Source of the DNA: UBA8389 sp035719105
GTDB taxonomy: Bacteria > Bacteroidota > Bacteroidia > Bacteroidales > UBA1402
Direction: 5' to 3'
Length of the DNA stretch: 64,000 bases
Assembly (NCBI GenBank): GCA_035719105.1
Contig: DASTGN010000009.1
Span: forward strand, 62,001 to 126,000
Shown: in pieces, positions 52,477-61,025 of the stretch
How positions within the stretch are numbered: the stretch's first letter is position 1
Layout: every line of letters starts with the position of its first letter
Position numbers and translations under genes: made by a program
The notes under the pieces: model-generated
The model's database searches: none
What the model saw: only the letters and a program-made list of their open reading frames with translations
Told to the model about the DNA's origin: nothing

Positions 52477-53805
52477 ATGAATCAACTGATTGAATGGGGC
52501 ATTTATGGCGGTGTTTTTCTGCTTGTTACATCGGTTCTTTTGGTGTACATCCTGAAGCAACGTCGCGAATCGAAGCGTTCGACAGAGAAATTGAGTATTG
52601 CCAAGGAAGAAAACTCGCATGAACCCGTTTCCATTTATCCTTTTATTGACCCGGATCGTTGTTTTAAGAGCGGTGCATGTGCCATGGCTTGTCCGGAAAC
52701 CGACGTGTTGGGCATTCGACATGGCCGGGCAGTGCTTATCAATGCTTCCCATTGTGTAGGACACGGAGCATGCATGAGAGCATGTCCGGTAGAAGCCATT
52801 TCCTTGCGAATCGGAACAGAAAAAAGAGGGGTAGACCTGCCTCATCTGAATCCCAATTTCGAAACCAACGTCAAAGGCATTTATGTCGCTGGCGAATTGG
52901 GCGGGATGGGTTTGATCAGAAATGCTGTAAAACAGGGCAAAGAAGCGGTAGACAACATTCACCATGCCATCAATAAGAAAATAGATGCGGAATTTGATTT
53001 AATCGTAGTCGGTGCCGGACCTGCCGGCATTTCGGCAACATTGCAGGCTATAAACTTGGGAATGAGCGTGTTGACTTTAGAACAAGACACTTTGGGTGGA
53101 ACCGTGTATACCTTCCCAAGGTCAAAAATTGTAATGACAGCACCCATGGACTTACCCACTTACGGCAAAGTTAAATGGAAAGAGACGACTAAGACGGACT
53201 TGTTGGAACTTTGGCATAAGGTTCTATCAGCAAGGCACATACAAATTAAGGAAAGCACAAAAGTTATTGGAATTGAATCACAAAACGGTGCTTTTCAAGT
53301 CAAAACGAACGAGAATCAGTCTTATACATCCAGAGCTGTTTTATTGGCAATTGGTCGAAGGGGGTCCCCACGAAAATTGAACATTCCTGGTGAGTTATGT
53401 GAGAAAGTAGCCTATCGTTTGCTTGAACCCGAAGAAATCACCGGTAAACGCATCGTCGTAGTCGGTGGAGGGGATTCAGCCATTGAAGCTGCACTTGCCC
53501 TGGCGGATCATAACGAAGTCATTCTCTCCTATCGTGGCGAGGCATTTAATCGAATTAAAGCAGGCAATGCCCGAAAAATAAGCGATGCAATCAAGACTGG
53601 GTTAATACCAGTTTTATTCAATTCAAACATTATTTCCATCGAAGAGCATCAAGTTCGTTATAAATTGGACGAATCGGATACCATTCATGAGCTGGAAAAC
53701 GATTTAGTGTTTATATTTGCCGGAGGGGAACTTCCTGTTGAGTTTTTGAAAAAAGTGGGTGTACAGGTTACCACCAAACGAGGCGAAACAATTCAAAAAA
53801 GCTGA
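52477..53805 (+). CDS. Membrane-anchored FAD oxidoreductase with two atypical ferredoxin sites
   Basis: 442 residues. An N-terminal helix (about 7-26) is followed by a ferredoxin-like domain with CFKSGACAMACP (Cys62, Ser65, Cys68, Cys72) and CVGHGACMRACP (Cys93, His96, Cys99, Cys103): the second cysteine of each set is replaced. From residue 170 comes a thioredoxin reductase-like fold with FAD motif VVGAGPAGISA and NAD(P) motif VVVGGGDSAIEAALAL, but without the CxxC redox pair. A linking stretch (IYVAGELGGMGLIRNAVKQG) is typical of the family. It likely exchanges electrons between NAD(P)H, its clusters and the adjacent cytochrome b-like protein. Direction is unknown. Confidence 0.82.
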   Translation: MNQLIEWGIYGGVFLLVTSVLLVYILKQRRESKRSTEKLSIAKEENSHEPVSIYPFIDPDRCFKSGACAMACPETDVLGIRHGRAVLINASHCVGHGACMRACPVEAISLRIGTEKRGVDLPHLNPNFETNVKGIYVAGELGGMGLIRNAVKQGKEAVDNIHHAINKKIDAEFDLIVVGAGPAGISATLQAINLGMSVLTLEQDTLGGTVYTFPRSKIVMTAPMDLPTYGKVKWKETTKTDLLELWHKVLSARHIQIKESTKVIGIESQNGAFQVKTNENQSYTSRAVLLAIGRRGSPRKLNIPGELCEKVAYRLLEPEEITGKRIVVVGGGDSAIEAALALADHNEVILSYRGEAFNRIKAGNARKISDAIKTGLIPVLFNSNIISIEEHQVRYKLDESDTIHELENDLVFIFAGGELPVEFLKKVGVQVTTKRGETIQKS

Positions 53806-55395
53806 ATGAAAAAACACTTTCTGCTTTCTATTTGTCTTCTAAGCATTTTCACGCTGTCCGCTCAGATATCTCCGGGTGAATTAAGCAATGCTCACGCCAA
53901 TCTGGAAGGGGTAAGCAATTGTACCAACTGCCACACGGTGGGCAATAAAGTGACTAACGATCATTGTTTGGCCTGTCATCCGGAAATTCGCTCCAATCAA
54001 GCTACCAAAAAGGGATATCACGGTTCCGTCGATGTAATGGGGAAAAATTGTTTCGCTTGCCACAACGAACATCATGGTCGCACCTTTCGGTTGATCAATT
54101 TCAATAAAAAAACGTTTGATCATCGAAAAACGGGCTTCGAGTTAAAGGGGGTGCACGCTACGTTGGATTGCCAGAATTGTCACCAGGCTGAGCACATTGC
54201 CAATGTCAAACTGAAGCAGAAACGATCCACCTATTTAGGTTTAAACAAAAACTGCCTGACTTGCCACGATGACTTCCACCAAGGTAACATGTCGTCGAAC
54301 TGTTTGGAATGTCATCGTTTTGATAGTTTTAAAAACCCAAAAGCTTTTGACCACAACAAAACCCATTTCCCTTTGCTCGGCAAGCATAAAACGTTGAATT
54401 GTAAAGAGTGTCACAAAAATGAACTTGTTCATGGGAAAATCAGACAAGGTTTCAAAAACTTGAGATTTGCGAACTGCAATGCTTGTCACCAGGATGTGCA
54501 CGATAATAAATTCGGCCAAAATTGTAAGAAGTGTCATCAAGAAAATTCGTTCACCAGCATTCGAAATGATAGTGTTTTTAATCACGACAAGACTGATTTT
54601 CCACTTTTGGGGAAACATCGGCTATTGGAATGCAAGCAATGTCATCAATCGGGCAATATGACCAAACCGTTGAAACACGGTCGATGTTCAGACTGCCACC
54701 AAGACATTACTCACCGAGGTGAATTCGCTGTAAATGGAAAGTCTCCTGATTGTGCCGAATGTCACGACAACAACGGATTCCTTCCTTCCACTTATACGGT
54801 GGAAAGACACAATGCCTCGGCGTTCAAGCTTTCCGGAGCACACGAAGCAACATCCTGCATGACGTGTCACTACAAGGAAGGCAACTGGCATTTTCGTACT
54901 ATCGGCAAAAAGTGTGTGGATTGTCATAAAGACGAACATCAAGGTTTAATTTCAGAGAAGTTTTATAAGCAGGCAACTTGTACCGAATGTCATAATGAAT
55001 CTAACTGGAAAACGGTATCGTTTGATCACAATCAAACCAAATTCAAACTGGATGGAAAACATGCGGAACTGGCCTGCAAAGCTTGCCATTATGCTAAAAA
55101 TGATCGGGGCGAAATCGTTCAAAAATTCGAGGGCCTTTCTACGAATTGCAATGCTTGTCATACAGACGAGCACGCCGGTCAATTCGAAGTGGACGGAAAA
55201 ACTGATTGTGCGCGATGTCACCAAACGAGCCGTTGGAAAGACTCTAAATTTGATCACAATTCTTCACGATTTAAGCTGGAAGGGGCTCACCAGGCAGTTG
55301 CATGTGCCGAATGTCACAAATTAATATCAACTCCAAAAGGTACGTTTGTCGAATACAAATTTAAAGACATCGAATGCTCAAGGTGTCATCAATAA
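53806..55395 (+). CDS. Secreted cytochrome c with 20 haem sites
   Basis: 529 residues with a signal peptide (about 1-19, ending LSAQ) and twenty CxxCH motifs, counted one by one. A repeated pattern FDHxxTxFxLxGxHxxLxCxxCH supplies extra histidines that can serve as distal haem ligands. No lipobox or membrane helix is seen apart from the signal peptide. The start codon directly follows the stop of the FAD protein. It should be a periplasmic or outer-membrane-associated electron carrier. The protein ends with a CxxCH (CSRCHQ). Confidence 0.93.
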   Translation: MKKHFLLSICLLSIFTLSAQISPGELSNAHANLEGVSNCTNCHTVGNKVTNDHCLACHPEIRSNQATKKGYHGSVDVMGKNCFACHNEHHGRTFRLINFNKKTFDHRKTGFELKGVHATLDCQNCHQAEHIANVKLKQKRSTYLGLNKNCLTCHDDFHQGNMSSNCLECHRFDSFKNPKAFDHNKTHFPLLGKHKTLNCKECHKNELVHGKIRQGFKNLRFANCNACHQDVHDNKFGQNCKKCHQENSFTSIRNDSVFNHDKTDFPLLGKHRLLECKQCHQSGNMTKPLKHGRCSDCHQDITHRGEFAVNGKSPDCAECHDNNGFLPSTYTVERHNASAFKLSGAHEATSCMTCHYKEGNWHFRTIGKKCVDCHKDEHQGLISEKFYKQATCTECHNESNWKTVSFDHNQTKFKLDGKHAELACKACHYAKNDRGEIVQKFEGLSTNCNACHTDEHAGQFEVDGKTDCARCHQTSRWKDSKFDHNSSRFKLEGAHQAVACAECHKLISTPKGTFVEYKFKDIECSRCHQ

Positions 55396-56600
55396 TGGTA
55401 GCCTTGCTGATATCAGCTCATTTATCAGGGCAATCTCCCCACGGAAATGCTTTGAGGGTGAGTTGTCATGTTTGTCATACGACAGAGAATTGGAAAGTCA
55501 AGGAAAAGGGATTCGATCACCATACTACCTCGTTTAAATTGGATGGACAGCATAAAGATGTTTCCTGCAAGACTTGCCACCCATCCTTGGTTTTTACTGA
55601 TGCTCAGACAGATTGTGCTTCCTGTCATAAGGATGTCCACCAAGAAACGGTGGGTCGAGATTGCGACCGTTGCCACAACACGACTTCCTGGATGGTCGGC
55701 AAAATAAGGGAAATCCACCGTCTGACGCGTTTTCCATTGGAGGGTGGACACGCCGGCGTAGATTGTAACCAGTGCCACAAATCGGGTTCTCGGCTTCGGT
55801 TTGACCCGATAAGTACGGAATGTGAGTCTTGTCACTTAAAAGATTACAACGCTACGACGAATCCGGCACATGCTGTAGCACAGTTTCCAACCGATTGCAA
55901 GATGTGTCACGATGAAACGGATTGGAAAAACGCTTCGTTTGATCACAATTCCACCACCAGTTTTCCTTTAAGGGGAGGGCATCTGGGACTTAATTGCAAT
56001 CAGTGTCATTCACAGGGTTTTGCAGGGACTGCAACGGCCTGCGTTGCTTGCCACCAAAAGGATTTCAACACCACCATCAACCCCTCCCATTCGGCGGCGG
56101 GGTTCAGCGCCGATTGTCAAACTTGCCATACGGAAACTTCCTGGAAACCCAGTTCGTACAACCATAACACGGCAACCAGCTTTCCATTGAACGGGGGACA
56201 CCGAGCAGTGAGTTGCAATCAATGTCATACGCAGGGCTTTGTAGGAACGTCCACCGCTTGTGTGGCATGTCACCTGAAGGATTACAATGCCACGACAAAT
56301 CCGGCCCATGCCACAGCCAAATTTCCTACCAATTGCGAGACTTGCCATACGACTACAACCTGGACAACTTCCACCTTTAATCATGACAGCCAAAATTTCC
56401 CGATTTATAGTGGAAGGCACCGCGGGCTATGGACTACGTGTACGCAATGCCACACCAGTCCGGCGAACTTTGCTGTTTTCTCCTGCATAACCTGTCATGA
56501 GCACAACAAAACCTCGATGGATGCCAAACACTTAGGAAGAAGTGGATACGTTTACAACAGCATCAATTGTTTAAGTTGTCACCCACGTGGAAGTACGTAA
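55374..56600 (+). CDS. Secreted cytochrome c with 16 haem sites
   Basis: 408 residues and sixteen CxxCH motifs. The ATG at 55374 overlaps the upstream gene by 22 bases and gives a signal peptide with a Lys (MLKVSSIMVALLISAHLSG); an ATG at 55395 (TAATG) would remove the charged part. The middle holds tandem copies of a unit of 73-77 residues (CNQCH, then TACVACH-like, then CxTCH and FPLxGGH). The C-terminal 90 residues (FPIYSGxHxGxW ... CHPRG) are shared with the next gene, so the two are paralogues. Confidence 0.92.
   Translation: MLKVSSIMVALLISAHLSGQSPHGNALRVSCHVCHTTENWKVKEKGFDHHTTSFKLDGQHKDVSCKTCHPSLVFTDAQTDCASCHKDVHQETVGRDCDRCHNTTSWMVGKIREIHRLTRFPLEGGHAGVDCNQCHKSGSRLRFDPISTECESCHLKDYNATTNPAHAVAQFPTDCKMCHDETDWKNASFDHNSTTSFPLRGGHLGLNCNQCHSQGFAGTATACVACHQKDFNTTINPSHSAAGFSADCQTCHTETSWKPSSYNHNTATSFPLNGGHRAVSCNQCHTQGFVGTSTACVACHLKDYNATTNPAHATAKFPTNCETCHTTTTWTTSTFNHDSQNFPIYSGRHRGLWTTCTQCHTSPANFAVFSCITCHEHNKTSMDAKHLGRSGYVYNSINCLSCHPRGST
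55764..56430 (+). repeat. Tandem repeat within the 16-haem cytochrome gene
   Basis: Units start at about 55764, 55995 and 56214 (231 and 219 bases apart), the last one incomplete. The similarity is visible in DNA as well as in protein, for instance around 55842-55872 and 56277-56310, which suggests recent duplication. Confidence 0.75.
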
Positions 56601-56656
56601 TTTCGATTAAAATCCTTAGATTTACAGCATTAAAATTCGATTTTTTTTTTCGACCG

Positions 56657-57682
56657 ATGCATCGATTTATTGTACTCCTTTCCATTTTGATCCTGACGTT
56701 AAATTGTTACGCCATGAAATCACCTCATGGAAAAAACTTAACATTGAAGTGTAGCGATTGCCATACCACGGAACAATGGAATGAAGTAAAACCTGAAGAT
56801 TTTGATCATCAAACGACGAAGTTTCCTTTGGTAGGCCAACATCAGATGGTTGGTTGCAAAGCATGTCATCCCACACTCGTTTTTTCGGAAGCACCAACGG
56901 AATGTTCTGAATGTCACACTGATATACACCAGCAAACGGTCGGTGCCGATTGTGCGCGTTGTCATACGCCAGAATCGTGGTTGGTAAAAAACTCTAAAAA
57001 CAAGGAAATTCATCACCAAAGTGGTTTTCCATTGGTTGGTTCACATGCTTCAGCAGAATGTCGGCGTTGTCACGTTTCAGGTTCGAATCAACGGTTTGAT
57101 ATAATTGACACTGAATGTTTCAGTTGCCACCGCGACAAATACGAGGCTACTGTCAACCCAAACCACCGAACGGCGGGTTTTGGAACCGACTGCAATCGAT
57201 GCCACAATATGGTTGGAAGGCAGTGGAACGGTTCGAATCAGGGTTTTGAACATGGATTTTTCCCCTTAAAAGGTGGTCATCAGCTTGAATGTGTGCGGTG
57301 TCATGCCAGCGGCACTTATACCGGATTATCCAAAGAATGCGTTTCCTGCCATCAAGCGGACTACAACGCCACAACAAACCCGAATCACGCCGGTTCAGGT
57401 TTCTCCACAGAATGCCAGACTTGTCACAACATTACTTCTTGGAAGGGGGCTACTTTTGACCATGATGCGAACTTCTTCCCCATTTATAGTGGCAAACACA
57501 AGGGTCAATGGAATGCCTGTACAGATTGCCACACCAATGCCTCAAACTATGGAACTTTTACTTGCCTGAATTGCCATGCACACAGTAAAACAGCCATGGA
57601 TTCCAAACATCGGGAAGTTGGTGGATATTCTTACATCAGTTCCAGTTGCATGACTTGTCACCCACGAGGTAATGTCAATTAA
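56657..57682 (+). CDS. Secreted cytochrome c with 13 haem sites
   Basis: 341 residues from MHRFIVLLSILILTLNCYA, a good signal peptide; in-frame codons before it (to 56567) run through a T10 tract and are unlikely. Thirteen CxxCH motifs were counted. It is a shorter paralogue of the 16-haem protein, with the same start (KSPHGKNLTLKCSDCH against SPHGNALRVSCHVCH) and the same C-terminal domain ending in CHPRG. It has one copy of the middle unit where the neighbour has several. Confidence 0.92.
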   Translation: MHRFIVLLSILILTLNCYAMKSPHGKNLTLKCSDCHTTEQWNEVKPEDFDHQTTKFPLVGQHQMVGCKACHPTLVFSEAPTECSECHTDIHQQTVGADCARCHTPESWLVKNSKNKEIHHQSGFPLVGSHASAECRRCHVSGSNQRFDIIDTECFSCHRDKYEATVNPNHRTAGFGTDCNRCHNMVGRQWNGSNQGFEHGFFPLKGGHQLECVRCHASGTYTGLSKECVSCHQADYNATTNPNHAGSGFSTECQTCHNITSWKGATFDHDANFFPIYSGKHKGQWNACTDCHTNASNYGTFTCLNCHAHSKTAMDSKHREVGGYSYISSSCMTCHPRGNVN

Positions 57683-57692
57683 TCACAGATCA

Positions 57693-59270
57693 ATGAGAAA
57701 ACTGACGCTACTCCTACTTATTTGTCTGTCGACAACAACTTTTGGTCAAAAGATCATAAAGGGTTCGATTACTTTTCGGAGTTCACAAAATATCTATGTG
57801 ATGTTTGAGAACACGGAAGGAATACAAGTCGGTGACACCTTGTTTTCTGAAGTGAAAGGTTGGTTGGTTCCCGTGTTGCTCGTAAAGAGTTTTTCTTCTA
57901 CTTCCTGCCTTTGTGTTGCATTGAGCAAACTTAAAATGGATGAGACGGCGTTTATCCAAGCTAAAATTCCAGTTGTAGAAGAAGCGTTGCCCGTCCATCA
58001 GACTGCTGATGAATTGGAGGCCACCAAATCTGTCAATGCTGATGCAATCGGTGCAGTTCTTCAGGGCAAAAAAGTAAAAAAGCTACAACCGCAGTTTGAT
58101 GGACGACTTTCACTGACTTCTTATTCGAACCTGACGGGTGTCAATTCCAATCAGCGTTTTCGATACAACCTTTCTTTTAATGCACAAAACATAGACAGTT
58201 CAGCCTTTTCTGCAGAAAGTTATTTGTCGTTCTCGCACCGATTGGGTGAATGGAAGGGTATTACGGATGCTTTGAAGGTGTACAGTTTGGCTGTGAATTA
58301 TCATTCTGGAAATCACGCTGTGACGTTGGGTCGAAAAATCAATCTGAATATGGCGAACATTGGCGCGGTTGACGGCCTCCAATATGAATACACCAGGAAA
58401 GCGTTGACTTTTGGCCTCATGGGAGGATCCAGACCGGATTATTACACTTATGGGTTGAACCCGGACTTGCTGCAATTTGGCGCATTTGTAAGCCATCATG
58501 TTCAAATGGACAAAGGGGATATGCAAACGTCGCTGGCCCTATTCAACCAAATGAATCAATTCAAAACGGACAGACGTTTTGCTTACCTTCAGCACAGCAA
58601 CGCATTGCTTAAAAACTTGAATGTATTTGCCTCTGCCGAAGTGGATTTCTACACCCTAGTGAATCTTCAACCAACTTCAACGTTTGACTTGACAAGTGCC
58701 TATGTATCTTTGCGGTATAAGCCATTTTCCAATTTGTCCCTCTCTTTGTCCTACGATGCCAGAAAGAACATTTACTACTATGAGACTTTTAAGAATCAGA
58801 TTGACAGCATCATAGACCGTGAAACCAGACAAGGTCTGCGTTTTAATTTCAACTATAGGCCATTTAAGAAGATCGTTTGGGGTGGAAATGCGGGTTATCG
58901 ATCCAAGAAATCGGATCGCACGCCTTCGGTCAATGCCAACACCTATTTGTCTTATATGGAATTGCCTTGGATTAATGCCTATGGCACATTGGATTTGACG
59001 TATTTGAAAACCAGCTACTTGAATGGTATGGTTTACGGTGCCTCCCTATCAAAGGAATTGTTTGATGGTAAAGTTTACGGGGAATTGAAATATAGGCTAG
59101 TTAACTACGACTATACCAACTCCAGTAGCACCTTGAGACAAAACATTGCGGAATGCAGTCTTTCTTGGCGAATGGCTAAAAAATTGATGCTTTCTGTCGA
59201 TTTTGAAGGAACGATGGAATCAATCGGAAATTCGGCAAGAGTTTATTTGAATCTCACCCGGCGATTTTAA
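57693..59270 (+). CDS. Outer-membrane beta-barrel protein linked to multihaem cytochromes
   Basis: 525 residues from MRKLTLLLLICLSTTTFG, a signal peptide. Residues 20-100 look like a small beta domain (KGSITFRSSQNIYVMFENTEGIQVGD begins it, in short: GDTLFSEVKGWLVPVLLV). From about 140 to the end there are many alternating amphipathic strands (RLSLTSYS, RYNLSFNAQN, LDLTYLKTSY, VYLNLTRRF), and the C-terminal residue is Phe, as in outer-membrane proteins. It contains no CxxCH. It is the last gene of the run and could be the porin that holds a cytochrome across the outer membrane. No similarity to MtrB can be shown here. Confidence 0.8.
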   Translation: MRKLTLLLLICLSTTTFGQKIIKGSITFRSSQNIYVMFENTEGIQVGDTLFSEVKGWLVPVLLVKSFSSTSCLCVALSKLKMDETAFIQAKIPVVEEALPVHQTADELEATKSVNADAIGAVLQGKKVKKLQPQFDGRLSLTSYSNLTGVNSNQRFRYNLSFNAQNIDSSAFSAESYLSFSHRLGEWKGITDALKVYSLAVNYHSGNHAVTLGRKINLNMANIGAVDGLQYEYTRKALTFGLMGGSRPDYYTYGLNPDLLQFGAFVSHHVQMDKGDMQTSLALFNQMNQFKTDRRFAYLQHSNALLKNLNVFASAEVDFYTLVNLQPTSTFDLTSAYVSLRYKPFSNLSLSLSYDARKNIYYYETFKNQIDSIIDRETRQGLRFNFNYRPFKKIVWGGNAGYRSKKSDRTPSVNANTYLSYMELPWINAYGTLDLTYLKTSYLNGMVYGASLSKELFDGKVYGELKYRLVNYDYTNSSSTLRQNIAECSLSWRMAKKLMLSVDFEGTMESIGNSARVYLNLTRRF

Positions 59271-59292
59271 AAACAATGGTTTTTTGTATATG

Positions 59293-59330
59293 AAAATGGC
59301 GTCCCAATTGTTAATTTGAGACGCCATTTT
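59293..59330. terminator. Bidirectional terminator between the cytochrome operon and araB
   Basis: AAAATGGCGTC (59293-59303) pairs with GACGCCATTTT (59320-59330), with an AATT/AATT inner stem. T runs on both strands let it end both converging operons. Confidence 0.9.
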
Positions 59331-59346
59331 GTTTATTTACAATGGA

Positions 59347-61023
59347 TTACAAACTTCTATAGAAGGATTCTTCCGTAATTTGACCAAGTTTTTGGTATTC
59401 TTTATAGAGTTCAGCATACATCTTGGCTGCTTTAGGATTGGGAAGGTACTCCATCGCGAATCCTTGCCCCATAGCCTTTTGAGCCTCTTCGACTTTTGCA
59501 TACTGACCTGCAACGACTGCAGCAAACATGGCGGCACCAAAAGCACAAGCTTGGTCGCTTTTGGCAACTTTGATGGGCATATTCAGAACATCGGCCATGG
59601 TTTGCATGACGAACGGTGATTTCAGGGAGATGCCACCAATACCGATGACACTTTCAATCTTGACTTGTTCCTCCTTAAAGCGGTCAACAATGGCTCTGGA
59701 GCCAAAGGCAGTAGCTTCCACCAACGCGCGGAACATCATGGGAGCAGTCGTACCAAGAGTCAAACCGGTTATGCTGCCCTTGACCAGCTGACTGGCGTCC
59801 GGCGTGCGGCGACCGTTCATCCAGTCGGTGGCAACGACCATGCTTTCTTTGGGATCGATGGCAGCGGCTTGTTCGGAAAGAACGGGAATGATCTTGTCCA
59901 TGGCTTCAACCATGAGTTTTTGCTTGGTAACTTCGTCTATCAGACTGGATTGGCCGATAAGTTCCTCAATGGGCCAAGCCATGATGCGTTTGAACCAGGC
60001 GTAGATATCTCCGAAAGCAGATTGACCGGCTTCCAAGCCCATCATTCCTGGAATGACGGAACCGTCTACTTGGCCGCAAATGCCTTTAACCAATTTATTC
60101 CCCACTTCTTCATTGGATGAAACAAGGATGTCGCAAGTTGAAGTACCGATGATGCGAACCAAGGTGTTGGGGGTGATTTCAGCACCAACAGCGCCCATGT
60201 GCGCATCGAATGCACCCACTCCTACAGCCACATTGGTGGAGAGTCCGAGGCGTTGAGCCCATTCTTCGGTGAGGTAGCCCACTTTAACATCACTGGCATA
60301 TGTTTCCTTGAACAAACGGTCACGAAGTCCTGCCAACAGGGGATCCAAGGTTGTCAAGAACTCTTCGGAGGGCAGTCCGCCCCATTGTTCTAACCACATG
60401 GCCTTATGCCCGGCAGCGCAACGACTGCGTTTCAGGTTTTCGGGACGGGTGTCGCCACAAATCAAGGCTGGCAACCAATCGCAGTGTTCAACAATGGAGT
60501 AGGCAGCCTTGCGGACCTTTTCATCGGCGCGAAGCACATGCAATGCTTTGGCCCAAAACCATTCCGAAGAATAAATACCGCCTTCGTAAGATGTGTAGTC
60601 GATTTTCCATTTGGAACAAAGTTCGTTAATCTCGGCAGCTTCCTTGATTCCGGTGTGGTCTTTCCACAACACAAACATGGCGTTGGGATTTTCGGCGAAT
60701 TCGGGCAGTAATGCCAAGGGCGTACCATTTTTGTCTGTGAACACTGGGGTAGAACCCGTGGTGTCGAAGGACATGCCGATCACATTGGCTGCAACGGAAG
60801 GATCACACTTTGCAAGTGCTTCTTTCACAGCATCTTCCAGGCACTCAACATAATCCTTTGGGTGTTGACGATATTGGTTGGCCGTAGGTTGGCAATAAAG
60901 GCCTTTAGCCCAACGGGGATAGTACTTGACAGCGTTTCCCTGTTCGGCACCCGTTTCAGCATCTACTATATAAGCGCGGGCAGAGTCGGTACCGTAATCC
61001 AATCCGATAACATACTTGCTCAT
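59347..61023 (-). CDS. araB: Ribulokinase
   Basis: 558 residues of the FGGY kinase family, close to E. coli AraB (566). The ATP/substrate motifs GLDYGTDSARAYIVDAETG, GMSFDTTGSTPVF, VGAFDAHMGAVGA and WMNGRRTPDAS are visible. It phosphorylates L-ribulose. It is the last gene of the arabinose operon, two bases after araA. Confidence 0.96.
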   Translation of the reverse strand: MSKYVIGLDYGTDSARAYIVDAETGAEQGNAVKYYPRWAKGLYCQPTANQYRQHPKDYVECLEDAVKEALAKCDPSVAANVIGMSFDTTGSTPVFTDKNGTPLALLPEFAENPNAMFVLWKDHTGIKEAAEINELCSKWKIDYTSYEGGIYSSEWFWAKALHVLRADEKVRKAAYSIVEHCDWLPALICGDTRPENLKRSRCAAGHKAMWLEQWGGLPSEEFLTTLDPLLAGLRDRLFKETYASDVKVGYLTEEWAQRLGLSTNVAVGVGAFDAHMGAVGAEITPNTLVRIIGTSTCDILVSSNEEVGNKLVKGICGQVDGSVIPGMMGLEAGQSAFGDIYAWFKRIMAWPIEELIGQSSLIDEVTKQKLMVEAMDKIIPVLSEQAAAIDPKESMVVATDWMNGRRTPDASQLVKGSITGLTLGTTAPMMFRALVEATAFGSRAIVDRFKEEQVKIESVIGIGGISLKSPFVMQTMADVLNMPIKVAKSDQACAFGAAMFAAVVAGQYAKVEEAQKAMGQGFAMEYLPNPKAAKMYAELYKEYQKLGQITEESFYRSL

Positions 61024-61025
61024 GG

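Noticed and set aside
56567..56656. Start of the 13-haem cytochrome at 56567
   Set aside because: The added 30 residues would bury the signal peptide and cross the T10 tract.
55764..57682. CRISPR-like or intergenic repeats in the cytochrome genes
   Set aside because: The repeats are in frame and encode CxxCH units; they are protein repeats.
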